This document shows positions 52,123 through 60,842 of a stretch of 64,000 bases of DNA, piece after piece; position 1 is the first letter of the stretch, and each line of letters starts with the position of its first letter. The notes under the pieces were generated by a model, which searched no databases, was not told the DNA's origin, and saw only the letters and a program-made list of their open reading frames with translations. Source of the stretch: Nocardia aurantiaca (GTDB taxonomy: Bacteria; Actinomycetota; Actinomycetes; Mycobacteriales; Mycobacteriaceae); contig NZ_WMBB01000019.1 of the NCBI RefSeq assembly GCF_009708175.1, positions 40,071 through 104,070 on the forward strand, given 5' to 3'. A program made the position numbers and the translations under genes.

Positions 52123-53886
52123 CTAGCCGCCGATGGCCTGAACCACCTTGACGCCCACCAGGATCACCGCCACCAGCAGGTAGCCCCGCAGTGCCAGCAT
52201 GCCCGCGGTCCGGGCCGGGGAGAACACCGGACGCTCCAGAGTGTCCAGGGCCGGAGTGCGCCAGGTGTCGCGGTCGGCCTGCAGGATGGCCTTGCGCTCG
52301 GCCCGGTTGAGGGAAGTGGCATCGAGCTCCTCGACCTGATCCGGGTCCAGGTTGCCGAACTCCTTTGCGGTGCGCTCGGTTGCCTGGCGGCGGTTGCGCT
52401 GCCAGGCGATGAGCATGCCCGCCCCGCCGAGCACGCCGATCAGCGCGCCAACACCGAAACCGAGCTCCAGGGTGCCGGTGGTGATGCCGGGGAAGAAAGT
52501 GGCGGCCGTTAGTGCCAGCGACAGCAGCACCAGCGACCAGACGATGACGCCCGCGGCGATGTTCTGCTTGACCGTGTTCACCCACGGACCGAGCACGGCC
52601 CTGTCATTGCAGAGCAGCACCAGAAACACCGTCGCCGACGGCAGCAACACGCCCGCCAGCGCCTGCACACCCTGGGTCAGCAGGCCCAGCACATGATCGG
52701 GGCTGAAGGACACCGCGGCCGCGACGGCCAGCAGCGCGGCGTAACCCGCATAGAACAGCGGCGCCTCGGTGATCTTCCAGTGCAGCGAATGCCGCTTGCC
52801 GAGGGTGTCGCCGAGGGCGTAGGTGGTGGCCAGCCCGACCGCGTTCGCGCCGATCAGCGAGGCGTCCAGCAGCAGGAGAGCGAACAGCGCGCCCACGGTG
52901 GTCCCCATGTGGTCGTGCAGCGCCTCGGCCACCGCCCCCGCGTCGGTGAACTTGCCGGCCGCGCCGGTGCCGGCCAGTCCGAAGGTGGTGGCGGCCATGA
53001 TGGCGACGGCACCCAGCATCACCACTACGATGCCGACCCACAGGTCGATGCGCTCGTACCGGATCCAGCGCGGGGTGATGCGCTTATCGACGATGTTCGA
53101 CTGCTGGAAGAACAGCTGCCACGGCGCGACGGTGGTGCCCACGATGGCGACGATGAGCAGCAGCAGCGTCGAGTTCAGACCGCCCGGGAAGGAGGGCAGG
53201 AATCCGTGCGCGATCTGAGATGCCTTGGGATGCACCAGAAATGCCAGCGGGAAGATCACGATGTTCAGCGCGATCAGCCCGAACAGGAACCGCTCCCAGC
53301 GCTGGAACGATCCGCCCGCCACCATGGCGAACAACAGCACCGCGGCCAGCGGCACGGCGATGCCCTTGGGCAGCCCGAAGTAGTTGAGGGCCATGGAGAC
53401 ACCAATGAACTCGGTGACGATGGTCAGCGCGTTCACGAGGAACAGATCGCCCACGCTGAACGCGCCCCAGAACTTGCCGAAGCGGTCGAAGATCAAGCGC
53501 GCGTGGCCGACTCCTGCGACCGCTCCGAGCCGGACCACCATCTCCTGGTTGACGTAGAGCACCGGGACCAGCAGGACCAGCGTCCAGACCAGCGCCATCC
53601 CGTAGTTCTGCCCAGCCTGCGCGTAGGTCGCCACCCCGCCGGCGTCATTGTCGCCGACCATCACGATCAGGCCGGGACCGATGACGGCGAGCAGCATACG
53701 GAATCGCTGCAGGCGGGAACGGCCTTCGAGGGTGTCGTGCTGTCCGATGGAGCCCAGCGCGCCGACGATATCGCCGACGTGCGCGCTGTCCATGACAGCG
53801 CCGGTGGGCTGGGTGTCGGCCATGGGCCCGGCGGGCGCGGCGACGGTGGAAGTGCGGCGGCCGGAGCCGTTCGCGAAGAAGGCCAT
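52123..53886 (-). CDS. Nramp-family transporter with altered metal-site motifs; probable Mg2+ transporter
   Basis: A 587-aa membrane protein with 11 or more membrane segments and the Nramp fold. In canonical Nramp Mn/Fe carriers, helix 1 has DPGN and helix 6 MPH. Here helix 1 reads GDNDAGGVATYAQAG (Asp79-Asn-Asp81) and helix 6 reads GTTVAPWQLFFQQ. An M-box Mg2+ riboswitch lies upstream on the same strand. Both facts fit the Nramp-related Mg2+ transporters (NRMT) described in Clostridium, also M-box-controlled. Start: the ATG at 53886 has GCGAGGGA seven bases upstream; the longer form from 53961 has no good site. Residues 1-60 are cytoplasmic. Confidence 0.85.
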   Translation of the reverse strand: MAFFANGSGRRTSTVAAPAGPMADTQPTGAVMDSAHVGDIVGALGSIGQHDTLEGRSRLQRFRMLLAVIGPGLIVMVGDNDAGGVATYAQAGQNYGMALVWTLVLLVPVLYVNQEMVVRLGAVAGVGHARLIFDRFGKFWGAFSVGDLFLVNALTIVTEFIGVSMALNYFGLPKGIAVPLAAVLLFAMVAGGSFQRWERFLFGLIALNIVIFPLAFLVHPKASQIAHGFLPSFPGGLNSTLLLLIVAIVGTTVAPWQLFFQQSNIVDKRITPRWIRYERIDLWVGIVVVMLGAVAIMAATTFGLAGTGAAGKFTDAGAVAEALHDHMGTTVGALFALLLLDASLIGANAVGLATTYALGDTLGKRHSLHWKITEAPLFYAGYAALLAVAAAVSFSPDHVLGLLTQGVQALAGVLLPSATVFLVLLCNDRAVLGPWVNTVKQNIAAGVIVWSLVLLSLALTAATFFPGITTGTLELGFGVGALIGVLGGAGMLIAWQRNRRQATERTAKEFGNLDPDQVEELDATSLNRAERKAILQADRDTWRTPALDTLERPVFSPARTAGMLALRGYLLVAVILVGVKVVQAIGG

Positions 53887-54036
53887 GGCCTGTCCCTCGC
53901 TTTCGATCATCAGGTTTTCGGGTGTGCGGAATACGCCCGGCCGCCAAGCGAATTCGGACATCAGTCGACCGGCCCGAGGCGCGCGCGGGCTACCGACCGG
54001 CGGTGGAAAGCCGGGGACGCCTGAGCGGGAAACGGG

Positions 54037-54120
54037 TCAGCCGGTGACTGGAATGCGGCAAGCCGGGGACGTCAGGGTTGTGAAATCCGTACTCGGATAC
54101 GGACTATCGCCGGAACTCAT
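54037..54120 (-). CDS. 27-codon leader ORF between M-box and transporter
   Basis: ATG at 54120, ten bases after AAGGAGGTGA, the best Shine-Dalgarno sequence noted in the window. The product would be MSSGDSPYPSTDFTTLTSPA followed by CRIPVTG, with four prolines. The Shine-Dalgarno sequence (54131-54140) lies in the loop of a 6-bp inverted repeat CGTCCC/GGGACG (54125-54130 and 54147-54152). A translated leader could couple Mg2+ sensing to transporter expression, as proline-rich leaders do in some Mg2+ genes of enterobacteria. No evidence that it is translated. Confidence 0.45.
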   Translation of the reverse strand: MSSGDSPYPSTDFTTLTSPACRIPVTG

Positions 54121-54230
54121 TGTTCGTCCCTCACCTCCTTGCCGCCGGGACGTACGCGGACGTCACTGATTCTGGTGTCGCATCGCGCACGGCAAGAGGG
54201 AACCTGGACCACGCCCGACGGCGTAGACCC

Positions 54231-54404
54231 GCACCCCTCTCGTCAGAGCTTCGGCACTGCACGACGTATCCGGGGGCTCGCGGCCCGGGGAAGCCACTTC
54301 GGATCACCCCTTAATCCGGGGTGATCTGTCCTAACCCTGGGCGTCTCTCGACGTCGTCGGATCAGTGGCCTGTGTTCGTACAGGAGCCTCGCCTAGCGAG
54401 GTGC
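54231..54404 (-). promoter_or_regulatory. M-box (ykoK) Mg2+ riboswitch
   Basis: The minus-strand sequence carries the M-box consensus in order: CTAGGCGAGGCTCCTGTA, ACACAGGCCACTGATCC, GAGACGCCCAGGGT, AGGACAGATCACC, AAGGGGTGATC, and CAGTGCCGAAGCTCTGACG. The ends GCACCTCG and CGAG..GGGGTGC form P1. It precedes the leader ORF and Nramp gene. M-boxes bind several Mg2+ ions and in high Mg2+ turn off downstream transporters; no clear T-run terminator is seen, so control may be at translation or by Rho. Confidence 0.85.
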
Positions 54405-54815
54405 TGACTGGGCAATGGTGAGCCCGGTCCCTCCGCTTGTCAAATCCGATCCGGTCGGTTCCTCGTAATCCCTTGCGCCACAACGTCATCCGGATGAACG
54501 CGAAACACGGCCTGAAAGGTCATGTCCGTTTTGCGAGGAAACGGGCAAATGTTGGCCAATAGGTAATTTCTCGATAATTCAGATGAACGACAGGTTTGTT
54601 TCGTGCGCGACCGGTCATGAATATGCGCGTCAAGTCACACGCCCGGGGCATCAGCTGAGGTGCGACCCACACGTATGTCGCCCGTACCGCTGTCACTGTC
54701 ATCCTGGCCCCGACGACCGCGAGCATCGCCGCAGCATCCATCCGTCGCGCGGGCCGACAATCCCAGCGCCGCAATCACTCCGGCGCGCCGAGCCCGACCA
54801 GGGCAAGATCGGATC
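54405..54815. other. Intergenic region upstream of the M-box
   Basis: About 410 bases without a supported gene; must contain the promoter of the riboswitch transcript and, on the other strand, that of the small protein gene at 54816. Confidence 0.5.
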
Positions 54816-55064
54816 ATGTCCGAACTCAACAAACACAATGTCGTCTACTTCGAAAGCTCCACCATGCGCGGGCTGTACGCCGCCCTGGACGAGTGGCAGA
54901 ACGTCAACCACCACCGCTTCCTGTCGCTCAGCATCCAGCCGGATGGCGGGCTCTTCTGCTGCATAGCCCTCACCAACCCCGCCGAAGTCGTGATCACCAG
55001 CGCCGACGGCCACAACCACGCCGCCGTCAACCGGTTCGGTCTTCTCGCCGTCACCAGCGGCTAG
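54816..55064 (+). CDS. Small hypothetical protein
   Basis: An 82-aa protein (MSELNKHNVVYFESSTMRGL; SLSIQPDGGLFCCIALTNPA; DGHNHAAVNRFGLLAV). Compact alpha/beta-like sequence with no signal peptide. Family not recognised. The ATG at 54816 has no strong ribosome-binding site, but the sequence after it is clearly protein-like. Confidence 0.6.
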   Translation: MSELNKHNVVYFESSTMRGLYAALDEWQNVNHHRFLSLSIQPDGGLFCCIALTNPAEVVITSADGHNHAAVNRFGLLAVTSG

Positions 55065-55090
55065 CTGCGCCGAATCCCGTGACCCGCGTC

Positions 55091-55153
55091 GACTCCTGTC
55101 AGGTTTCGAGGGCCCGTTCGGTTCAGGTTGAGAACACCACCGAGACAGGAGTC
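55091..55153. repeat. 10-bp inverted repeat flanking a relic start
   Basis: GACTCCTGTC (55091-55100) and GACAGGAGTC (55144-55153). The right arm contains the ribosome-binding site (AGGAG) of the relic gene at 55159, so pairing would hide it. May also end the preceding transcript. Confidence 0.5.
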
Positions 55154-55158
55154 AGACC

Positions 55159-55329
55159 ATGAAGCGCCGCACTGTCATCCTCGGGGTCGGCTACGCCGGA
55201 GCCATCCCCGCAGGCCGCCTCGTATAGCGGCTGTGTCTCGACGACGTCGAGATCACGCCGGTGATGCCGACGGGCCGCCGCCGTCTCACGGCGGCGGCCC
55301 GAATCGACATCGCGACAATCGCGCGGTGA
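55159..55329 (+). pseudogene. Relic: N-terminus of an FAD/NAD(P) oxidoreductase
   Basis: Reads MKRRTVILGVGYAGAIPAGR, then LV and a stop (TAG at 55225-55227), then in the same frame RLCLDDVEITPVMP, like the start of an NDH-2-type flavoprotein (GxGxxG followed by DVEIT). Only about 55 codons remain. A good AGGAG site is kept. Confidence 0.6.
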
Positions 55330-55374
55330 TGCTACGGAATTCGCTTCATGACCGGGCCATGGCCGGGCAACCGG

Positions 55375-55728
55375 TCACGACTGAATTCCATGCCGCGCCT
55401 GCCAGGAACTGATCCGTCCCGGACGCCATTCCCCGGCCACCAAGGGGTTGTGTCCGTGCCGACCGGCGCGCTGCTCCTTCTTGAATTCGCGGAAGTATTC
55501 GAAGCGAATCATCAGCAGACCCGAGATTATGAGCACCGCGGTCACGATCGCACCCGCAACCGCCCATCCGTGGTTACCGGACGCGGCGGCCGTGAGCGTC
55601 ATACCGAGGGCTGCGATGCCGAGCAGGCACAGCAGCAGAGCTGGGCCTTCGCCCGGGTCTTCTATGGCGTCACCGGGATGAGGATGCCAGTGCTCGCCAT
55701 TCGGTTTGACCGCTGTCACCCTGACCAT
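55375..55728 (-). CDS. Small two-helix membrane protein
   Basis: A 117-aa protein: a His/Pro-rich N-terminus, two membrane helices (GPALLLCLLGIAALGMTLTA; WAVAGAIVTAVLIISGLLMI) and a basic C-terminal tail. It resembles UsfY of mycobacteria in plan, but the match is weak. The ATG at 55728 has GGGAGGTAGG upstream. Confidence 0.65.
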   Translation of the reverse strand: MVRVTAVKPNGEHWHPHPGDAIEDPGEGPALLLCLLGIAALGMTLTAAASGNHGWAVAGAIVTAVLIISGLLMIRFEYFREFKKEQRAGRHGHNPLVAGEWRPGRISSWQARHGIQS

Positions 55729-56389
55729 GTCCCTACCTCCCTCGAACTGAGAAGACTCCTTGCCTGAGTCCAGAATGCACCCGGTGTTGAGGCTACGTGC
55801 GAGTAATATCCGGAATTTTCCGAGACATCCCTGATTCGTGGCGGGGACTTTCGTCAGATCACATCTCGGCGATTGACCGGCCCCGGCGTAGATATGCGAC
55901 CCGGCCTCGACCGCTTCGACCCGGTCGGGCGCATCACGACCTGTACCGGTTCGATGAGCAGGCGTGGGCCCGCGCACCGCAGCTGACACGGCTGATCCCG
56001 TCCGCGCCGGCGTTGTTGGCGGCTATCTGTGACGAGTCGGATCGGGCCCCGCTCGAAACCGCCGATTTCATGGGCCGCTATTCCCGGTGTGCGGGCCGAC
56101 GATTTCCGGCTCAGGGCCTTCGCCGCGGCCGCAGGTGGCGTGCTGTTCCACGTCGTGGACCGCTCGGGTGCGGGCCAGAATCCCGTCCCTCGACGAGTGT
56201 CCGGCGGCCATCGACCTGCTCGGAGGCCGGTATACCTGTATGACCCGAATTCCTACTCGACGACGTCGATGTGATGGACCGCGATCCCATGGCGAATCGC
56301 TGTGGAGTGCTGGGGATTTCCGTTTGTGATTGAACTCGCCGACGACGGCGTCGAGACTGGATTCTCAACATTCGCTGGAGGTGGCGCTG
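55729..56389. other. Region with a probable degraded gene
   Basis: About 660 bases. Plus-strand frames around 55930-56245 read protein-like fragments in two frames (HHDLYRFDEQAWARAPQLTR; VRADDFRLRAFAAAAGGVLF) and may be a frameshifted gene of unknown type. No intact gene supported. Confidence 0.35.
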
Positions 56390-57493
56390 GTGGGTTGGCG
56401 AAGAACGCTCGGACTGGTCAGCGTCGTGATGGTGGGCATCGGAACAATGGTCGCGGGGGGCGCCGTCCCGAAGGTCTCTGCCTCCGGGCCGCATAGCGAG
56501 GAATTCACCAATCCGGTGCTGGCGGCCGGCGCCGATCCGAGCATGACCTACTACCAGGGCCGATTTCACCTGGTGCAAGGCGATTTCTACAACGACGACA
56601 ACATCGTGATCCGCAGTTCGGACACACTCGGAGAACTGGGGACGAGCGAGCCGAAGGTGGTGTGGGAGCACCCCGACTGCCCCGCACCCGCCTGCACCAA
56701 GATCTGGGCTCCGGAACTCCAGCACATCGGCGATCGCTGGTGGATCTACTTCGCCGGGCAGGAGGACGACCGCAACGAGACCCATCGGATGTACGCCCTG
56801 CGCTCAACCGGTGACGATCCGACCGGCCCCTATGACTACCTCGGGAAGCTGAACCTGCCCGGCGGCTGGGCCATCGACGGCGTCTACCTGCAGTACGCGA
56901 ACGCCGGCTACTACCTCTGGTCCTGCCTGCGCGACCCCGAAGACACGCGGGTACAAGACATTTGCGCAGTCCGGATGTCGGACCCCATGACCCCGATCGG
57001 TGACCGGGTCAGCATCGCAACCCCCACCGCCGCCTGGGAAACCGTCCCCAACGACGCGGACCTACTGATCAACGAGGCACCCGAGCCTCTCCTCGGCCCC
57101 GACGGCCGCCTCTTCGTAACCTTCTCCGCCAACGCCAGTTTCGACGACACCTACCGCCTCGGCCTCCTCGAACTGGCCCGCGGCGCCGACCCCATGGACC
57201 CCAGGTCCTGGACCAAATCCGGCGGCCCCATCCTCCCCGGCTGCCCCGGCGCAATCGCCCCCGGCCACAACGGCTTCCTCACCATCGACGGCCACCCCTG
57301 GATCACCTACCACGCCCGCCTCGAACCCGGCACCGGCTGGCCCGGCCGCAGCATCCGAGTCCAACCCATGAATTTCACCCGCGACGGCCGCCCCCAATTC
57401 GGCATGGCCTTCGGCCCCGACGACCCCATAGCCATCGAAAGCCAGGACCGAACCACCCGCGAACCACGCTCTGCCCCCGGCAATCCGGGATAG
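56390..57493 (+). CDS. Secreted glycoside hydrolase family 43 enzyme
   Basis: A 367-aa secreted five-bladed beta-propeller glycosidase. Signal peptide at the N-terminus (VSVVMVGIGTMVAGGAVPKVSA). GH43 catalytic acids: the general base Asp in AGADPSMTYYQGRFHLVQGD, the pKa-modulating Asp in WAIDGVYLQ, and the acid Glu in LLINEAPEPLL. Likely acts on arabinan or xylan side chains, or on cell-wall arabinan. The GTG at 56390 has GGAGGTGG six bases upstream and starts the signal; a TTG start 20 codons upstream is less likely. Confidence 0.85.
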   Translation: MGWRRTLGLVSVVMVGIGTMVAGGAVPKVSASGPHSEEFTNPVLAAGADPSMTYYQGRFHLVQGDFYNDDNIVIRSSDTLGELGTSEPKVVWEHPDCPAPACTKIWAPELQHIGDRWWIYFAGQEDDRNETHRMYALRSTGDDPTGPYDYLGKLNLPGGWAIDGVYLQYANAGYYLWSCLRDPEDTRVQDICAVRMSDPMTPIGDRVSIATPTAAWETVPNDADLLINEAPEPLLGPDGRLFVTFSANASFDDTYRLGLLELARGADPMDPRSWTKSGGPILPGCPGAIAPGHNGFLTIDGHPWITYHARLEPGTGWPGRSIRVQPMNFTRDGRPQFGMAFGPDDPIAIESQDRTTREPRSAPGNPG

Positions 57494-57757
57494 CCACCCG
57501 GCTCGGCCACCGCGAACCCGGCTCACGCCAGCTCAGGCGGGATGGGTCGCTCGTGACTCCTCTCGAGGACGAGCACCGCCGCAGAGCCCATCGGCCCGTC
57601 GGCCGCTTCCGGCAGATCCGGTACCTGCCTATCGAAGGCCGAACAGGGCCGATGGCGGGGCATAAAGACCTCAGTCAACGCAGGAAAGCGCGAGTACCGT
57701 CACCAATGAGTGCCTTGGAAACCGAGAATCAACGAATCTCCGATTCGAGGAGATCCC

Positions 57758-60418
57758 ATGACAGACATCCGGATCGGTACCGAAGCGCGGGACGTCGATC
57801 GCAGCGCTGACGCAGCCACCGCCGACACCGCCGCGGCCGCTTGCGGCCCCGCCCGATTCGCCGAGGTGGACGCGATGGTCGACACGGCGAGTACGGCGGC
57901 GAAGGCCTTTCGCCAACTCGATCAGCGACAGGTCGATGCGATCGTCGAGGCGATGGTCCGCGCCGGGATAAGGGCGGCGGCCGAGCTGGCGCAGGTGGCC
58001 ATCGAGGAGACCGGTTTCGGGGTGTTCGAGGACAAGGTCGTCAAGAACTACGTCGCCACCGAATTCCTCTACGACTATCTGCGCGACAAGAAGTCCGTGG
58101 GCATCATCGAGGAGGACGTCGAGCGCAGCATCGTTCGCATCGCCGATCCGATCGGAGTGGTGTTGGCCATCACCCCGGTCACCAATCCGACGTCCACCGT
58201 TCTGTACAAGGCGATCGTCGCCGCCAAGACGCGCAACGCGATCCTGTTCCGGCCGTCGCCCGTCGCCGTGCGGTCGTGCGAACGCACCGTCGAGATCCTT
58301 CGGCGAGCCGGGGATGCGGTGGGTTTACCCGCAGGCGCGTTGCAGGTGATTCCCGACGCCGCCCACGAGGTGACCCACTATCTGTTCAAGCATCCGCGGG
58401 TCGACTTCATTTGGGTGACCGGCGGTCGGAAGATCGTCGCCCTCGCCAACGCGGCCGGAAAGCCCGTGTTGAGTGTCGGTCCGGGCAACGCGCCCATCTA
58501 CCTGCATCGCACGGCCGACATCAAGGCCGCCGTCGTCGATATCTTGATCTCGAAGACCTTCGACGCATCGGTGATCTGCCCCGCCGAGCAGACCTGCATC
58601 GTCGACGACGCGATCTACGACGCCACCGTCGCCGAATTCGAGCGGATGGGCGCGTACCTGCTCACCGAGGAGCAGTCCGATGCCCTCGCGAAATTCGCGT
58701 TCGGCTGCGGCGACACGGCCAACCTCGAGGCTCTCGGTCGCCAGGCACCCGACCTGGCCGCCCGGGCCGGATTCGACGTGGACCCGTCGGTCAAGATTCT
58801 CCTCGCACCGCTACCGGCCGAGCTCGACCAACTCGACAAACATCCGCTGGTGCGCGAGAAGCTGATGCCGGTTCTCGGGCTCGTGCGCGCCCGCGACGTC
58901 CAGCACGCCATTGATGTCGCGGTGCTCGTCACCGAGCACGGCGGCCTCGGACACACCTCCGCGATCTACGCCAACGACCAGGCTGTCGTCGACGCCTACA
59001 GCCTCGCCGTGCGCACCGGGCGGATCCTGGTCAACGCGCCCACGGCGGTAGGAGCCCTCGGCGGGATCTACAACAACCTCACCCCGACCTTCTCTCTCGG
59101 CTGCGGCACGTGGGGCGGTTCGAGCACCACCGAGAACGTCAACTACACACAGTTGCTCAACATCAAGACGGTGTCGCATCGGCGCAGTCCGCCCCAGTGG
59201 TTCCGGGTCCCGTCGAACACGTTCTTCAATGCCGGGGCGCTCGAGAACCTGCGGGATGTCGACTGCGACAGCGTCGTCATCATCACCGACGCGCTGAGCG
59301 AACAGCGCGGCGTGGTGGACGAATTCCGCGGCAAACTGCGTGCCCGGCACATCAAGATTTTCAGCGAGGTCGAGCCGGAGCCGGGCGAGGCGACCGTCCG
59401 GCGCGGCGTCGAGTTGCTCGAGGCATACCAGCCCGATGTGCTCATCGCCGTGGGCGGCGGATCGGTGATCGACGCGGCCAAGGCGATCCGCCTGTTCTAC
59501 GAGCACCCTGAGAAGGATCTGGCCGAACTCACTTTGCCGTTCCTCGATCCGCGCAAGCGCATGGCCGACTACCCCCAGGATCCGCACACGGTCCGGCTGG
59601 TGGCGGTGCCGACCACCGCCGGCACCGGATCGGAGGTCTCCCCCGCGGCGGTGCTGACCTTGCACGACCGTAAGGAAACACTGGTCGACTATTCCCTGGT
59701 GCCCGATATGGCGATCGTGGATCCGCTGCTCACCGTCTCGATGCCGCGCACCCTGACCGCCGACACCGGCATTGATGCGCTCACGCACGCCCTCGAGGCC
59801 CTCGCCTCGGTCTTCGCCTCGCCCTATACCGATGCCTTCTGCGTGCAAGCGGCGCGGCTGATCTTCGATGCGCTTCCCCGAGCCTGCGACGATCCCGGGG
59901 ATCTGCCCGCCCGCACCGATATGTCGAATGCCGCCACGCTGGCCGGTCTGGCGTTCTCCAATGCCTTCGTCGGCACCAATCATGCTCTCGCCCACGCTGT
60001 CGGCGCCCGGTTCGGCATCGCCCACGGCCGGGCGAACGGCGTCTTCCTGCCGCACACACTGCGCTACAACGCCGGCCTGCCGACGAAGTTCATGCCCGCC
60101 CCCGGCTACTCGGCCTATATCGCCACCGAGAAGTACACCGAACTCGGGCGGATCGTTTTCGGCGGCCACGAACCCGGCGAAAGCCGCCGCCGGCTCTTCC
60201 AGGGTGTGCAAGACCTGCTCGACCGGGTCGAGATGCCGCGCACACTCCGGGAGATCGGTATTCCCGAGGACGAATTCCTCGCGGCCCTACCGGAATTGGC
60301 GATGACCGCATTCCAGGACCTGAGCAATCGCACCAATCCGCGGATGCCGCTGATCAGCGAGATCACCACCCTGCTTCGCCTCGGCTACTACGGGGACGGC
60401 GACCATGCCGACCGATAG
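57758..60418 (+). CDS. adhE: Bifunctional acetaldehyde-CoA/alcohol dehydrogenase
   Basis: An 886-aa two-domain enzyme. The N-terminal CoA-acylating aldehyde dehydrogenase (about 35-450) has the catalytic Cys274 in SVICPAEQ. The C-terminal iron alcohol dehydrogenase (about 480-880) has DTGIDALTHALEA and NHALAHAVGARFGIAHG with the iron ligands. It reduces acetyl-CoA to ethanol using two NADH, and forms filaments (spirosomes) in other bacteria. It is unusual in mostly aerobic mycolic-acid bacteria. The ATG at 57758 has GAGGAGA upstream. The stop overlaps the start of the SRPBCC gene by 14 bases. Confidence 0.92.
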   Translation: MTDIRIGTEARDVDRSADAATADTAAAACGPARFAEVDAMVDTASTAAKAFRQLDQRQVDAIVEAMVRAGIRAAAELAQVAIEETGFGVFEDKVVKNYVATEFLYDYLRDKKSVGIIEEDVERSIVRIADPIGVVLAITPVTNPTSTVLYKAIVAAKTRNAILFRPSPVAVRSCERTVEILRRAGDAVGLPAGALQVIPDAAHEVTHYLFKHPRVDFIWVTGGRKIVALANAAGKPVLSVGPGNAPIYLHRTADIKAAVVDILISKTFDASVICPAEQTCIVDDAIYDATVAEFERMGAYLLTEEQSDALAKFAFGCGDTANLEALGRQAPDLAARAGFDVDPSVKILLAPLPAELDQLDKHPLVREKLMPVLGLVRARDVQHAIDVAVLVTEHGGLGHTSAIYANDQAVVDAYSLAVRTGRILVNAPTAVGALGGIYNNLTPTFSLGCGTWGGSSTTENVNYTQLLNIKTVSHRRSPPQWFRVPSNTFFNAGALENLRDVDCDSVVIITDALSEQRGVVDEFRGKLRARHIKIFSEVEPEPGEATVRRGVELLEAYQPDVLIAVGGGSVIDAAKAIRLFYEHPEKDLAELTLPFLDPRKRMADYPQDPHTVRLVAVPTTAGTGSEVSPAAVLTLHDRKETLVDYSLVPDMAIVDPLLTVSMPRTLTADTGIDALTHALEALASVFASPYTDAFCVQAARLIFDALPRACDDPGDLPARTDMSNAATLAGLAFSNAFVGTNHALAHAVGARFGIAHGRANGVFLPHTLRYNAGLPTKFMPAPGYSAYIATEKYTELGRIVFGGHEPGESRRRLFQGVQDLLDRVEMPRTLREIGIPEDEFLAALPELAMTAFQDLSNRTNPRMPLISEITTLLRLGYYGDGDHADR

Positions 60419-60842
60419 CGCCACCCGGACCGTGCGGGTTCACGCCCCGCTGGCGACCGTGCTCGCGACGATCCGCGATGTGAACAGCCAAGCGGAATGG
60501 ATTCCCGAGATCCGCGAAGCAGCGGTACTGGAGGCGGACGAGCGGACCGGACTGCCGGCGACAGCCCGGTTCACGGCATCCGCGCCGGTCGGCACCGACA
60601 GCTACACCCTCAGATACCGGCACCGTGACGACGGCATGAGTTGGTCCATGGTGCAGGGGCGGTTGCAGACCGGCCAGGAAGGCAACTACCAGCTCGACGA
60701 AATCACTCCGGACACCACCTCTGTCACCTATCAGCTGACCATTCATCACAACCTGCCGCTACCCGGCTTCATCCGCGGTCGAATCATCAGAGGTTTGGTG
60801 GACAGCACGCTGACCGGTTTGCAGAAGAGGGTCGAATCCTGA
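60405..60842 (+). CDS. SRPBCC (START-like) protein
   Basis: A 145-aa helix-grip protein (TVRVHAPLATVLATIRDVNS; TSVTYQLTIHHNLPLPGFIR). Such proteins bind hydrophobic ligands or act as cyclases. The gene overlaps adhE, so both are in one transcript; no known link between the two families. Confidence 0.8.
   Translation: MPTDSATRTVRVHAPLATVLATIRDVNSQAEWIPEIREAAVLEADERTGLPATARFTASAPVGTDSYTLRYRHRDDGMSWSMVQGRLQTGQEGNYQLDEITPDTTSVTYQLTIHHNLPLPGFIRGRIIRGLVDSTLTGLQKRVES

Noticed and set aside
54231..54404. Mn2+ (yybP-ykoY) riboswitch, as expected for an Nramp gene
   Set aside because: The conserved segments match the M-box order (CTAGGCGAGGCTCCTGTA ... AGACGCC ... CAGTGC-GAAGCTC), not the yybP-ykoY motif.
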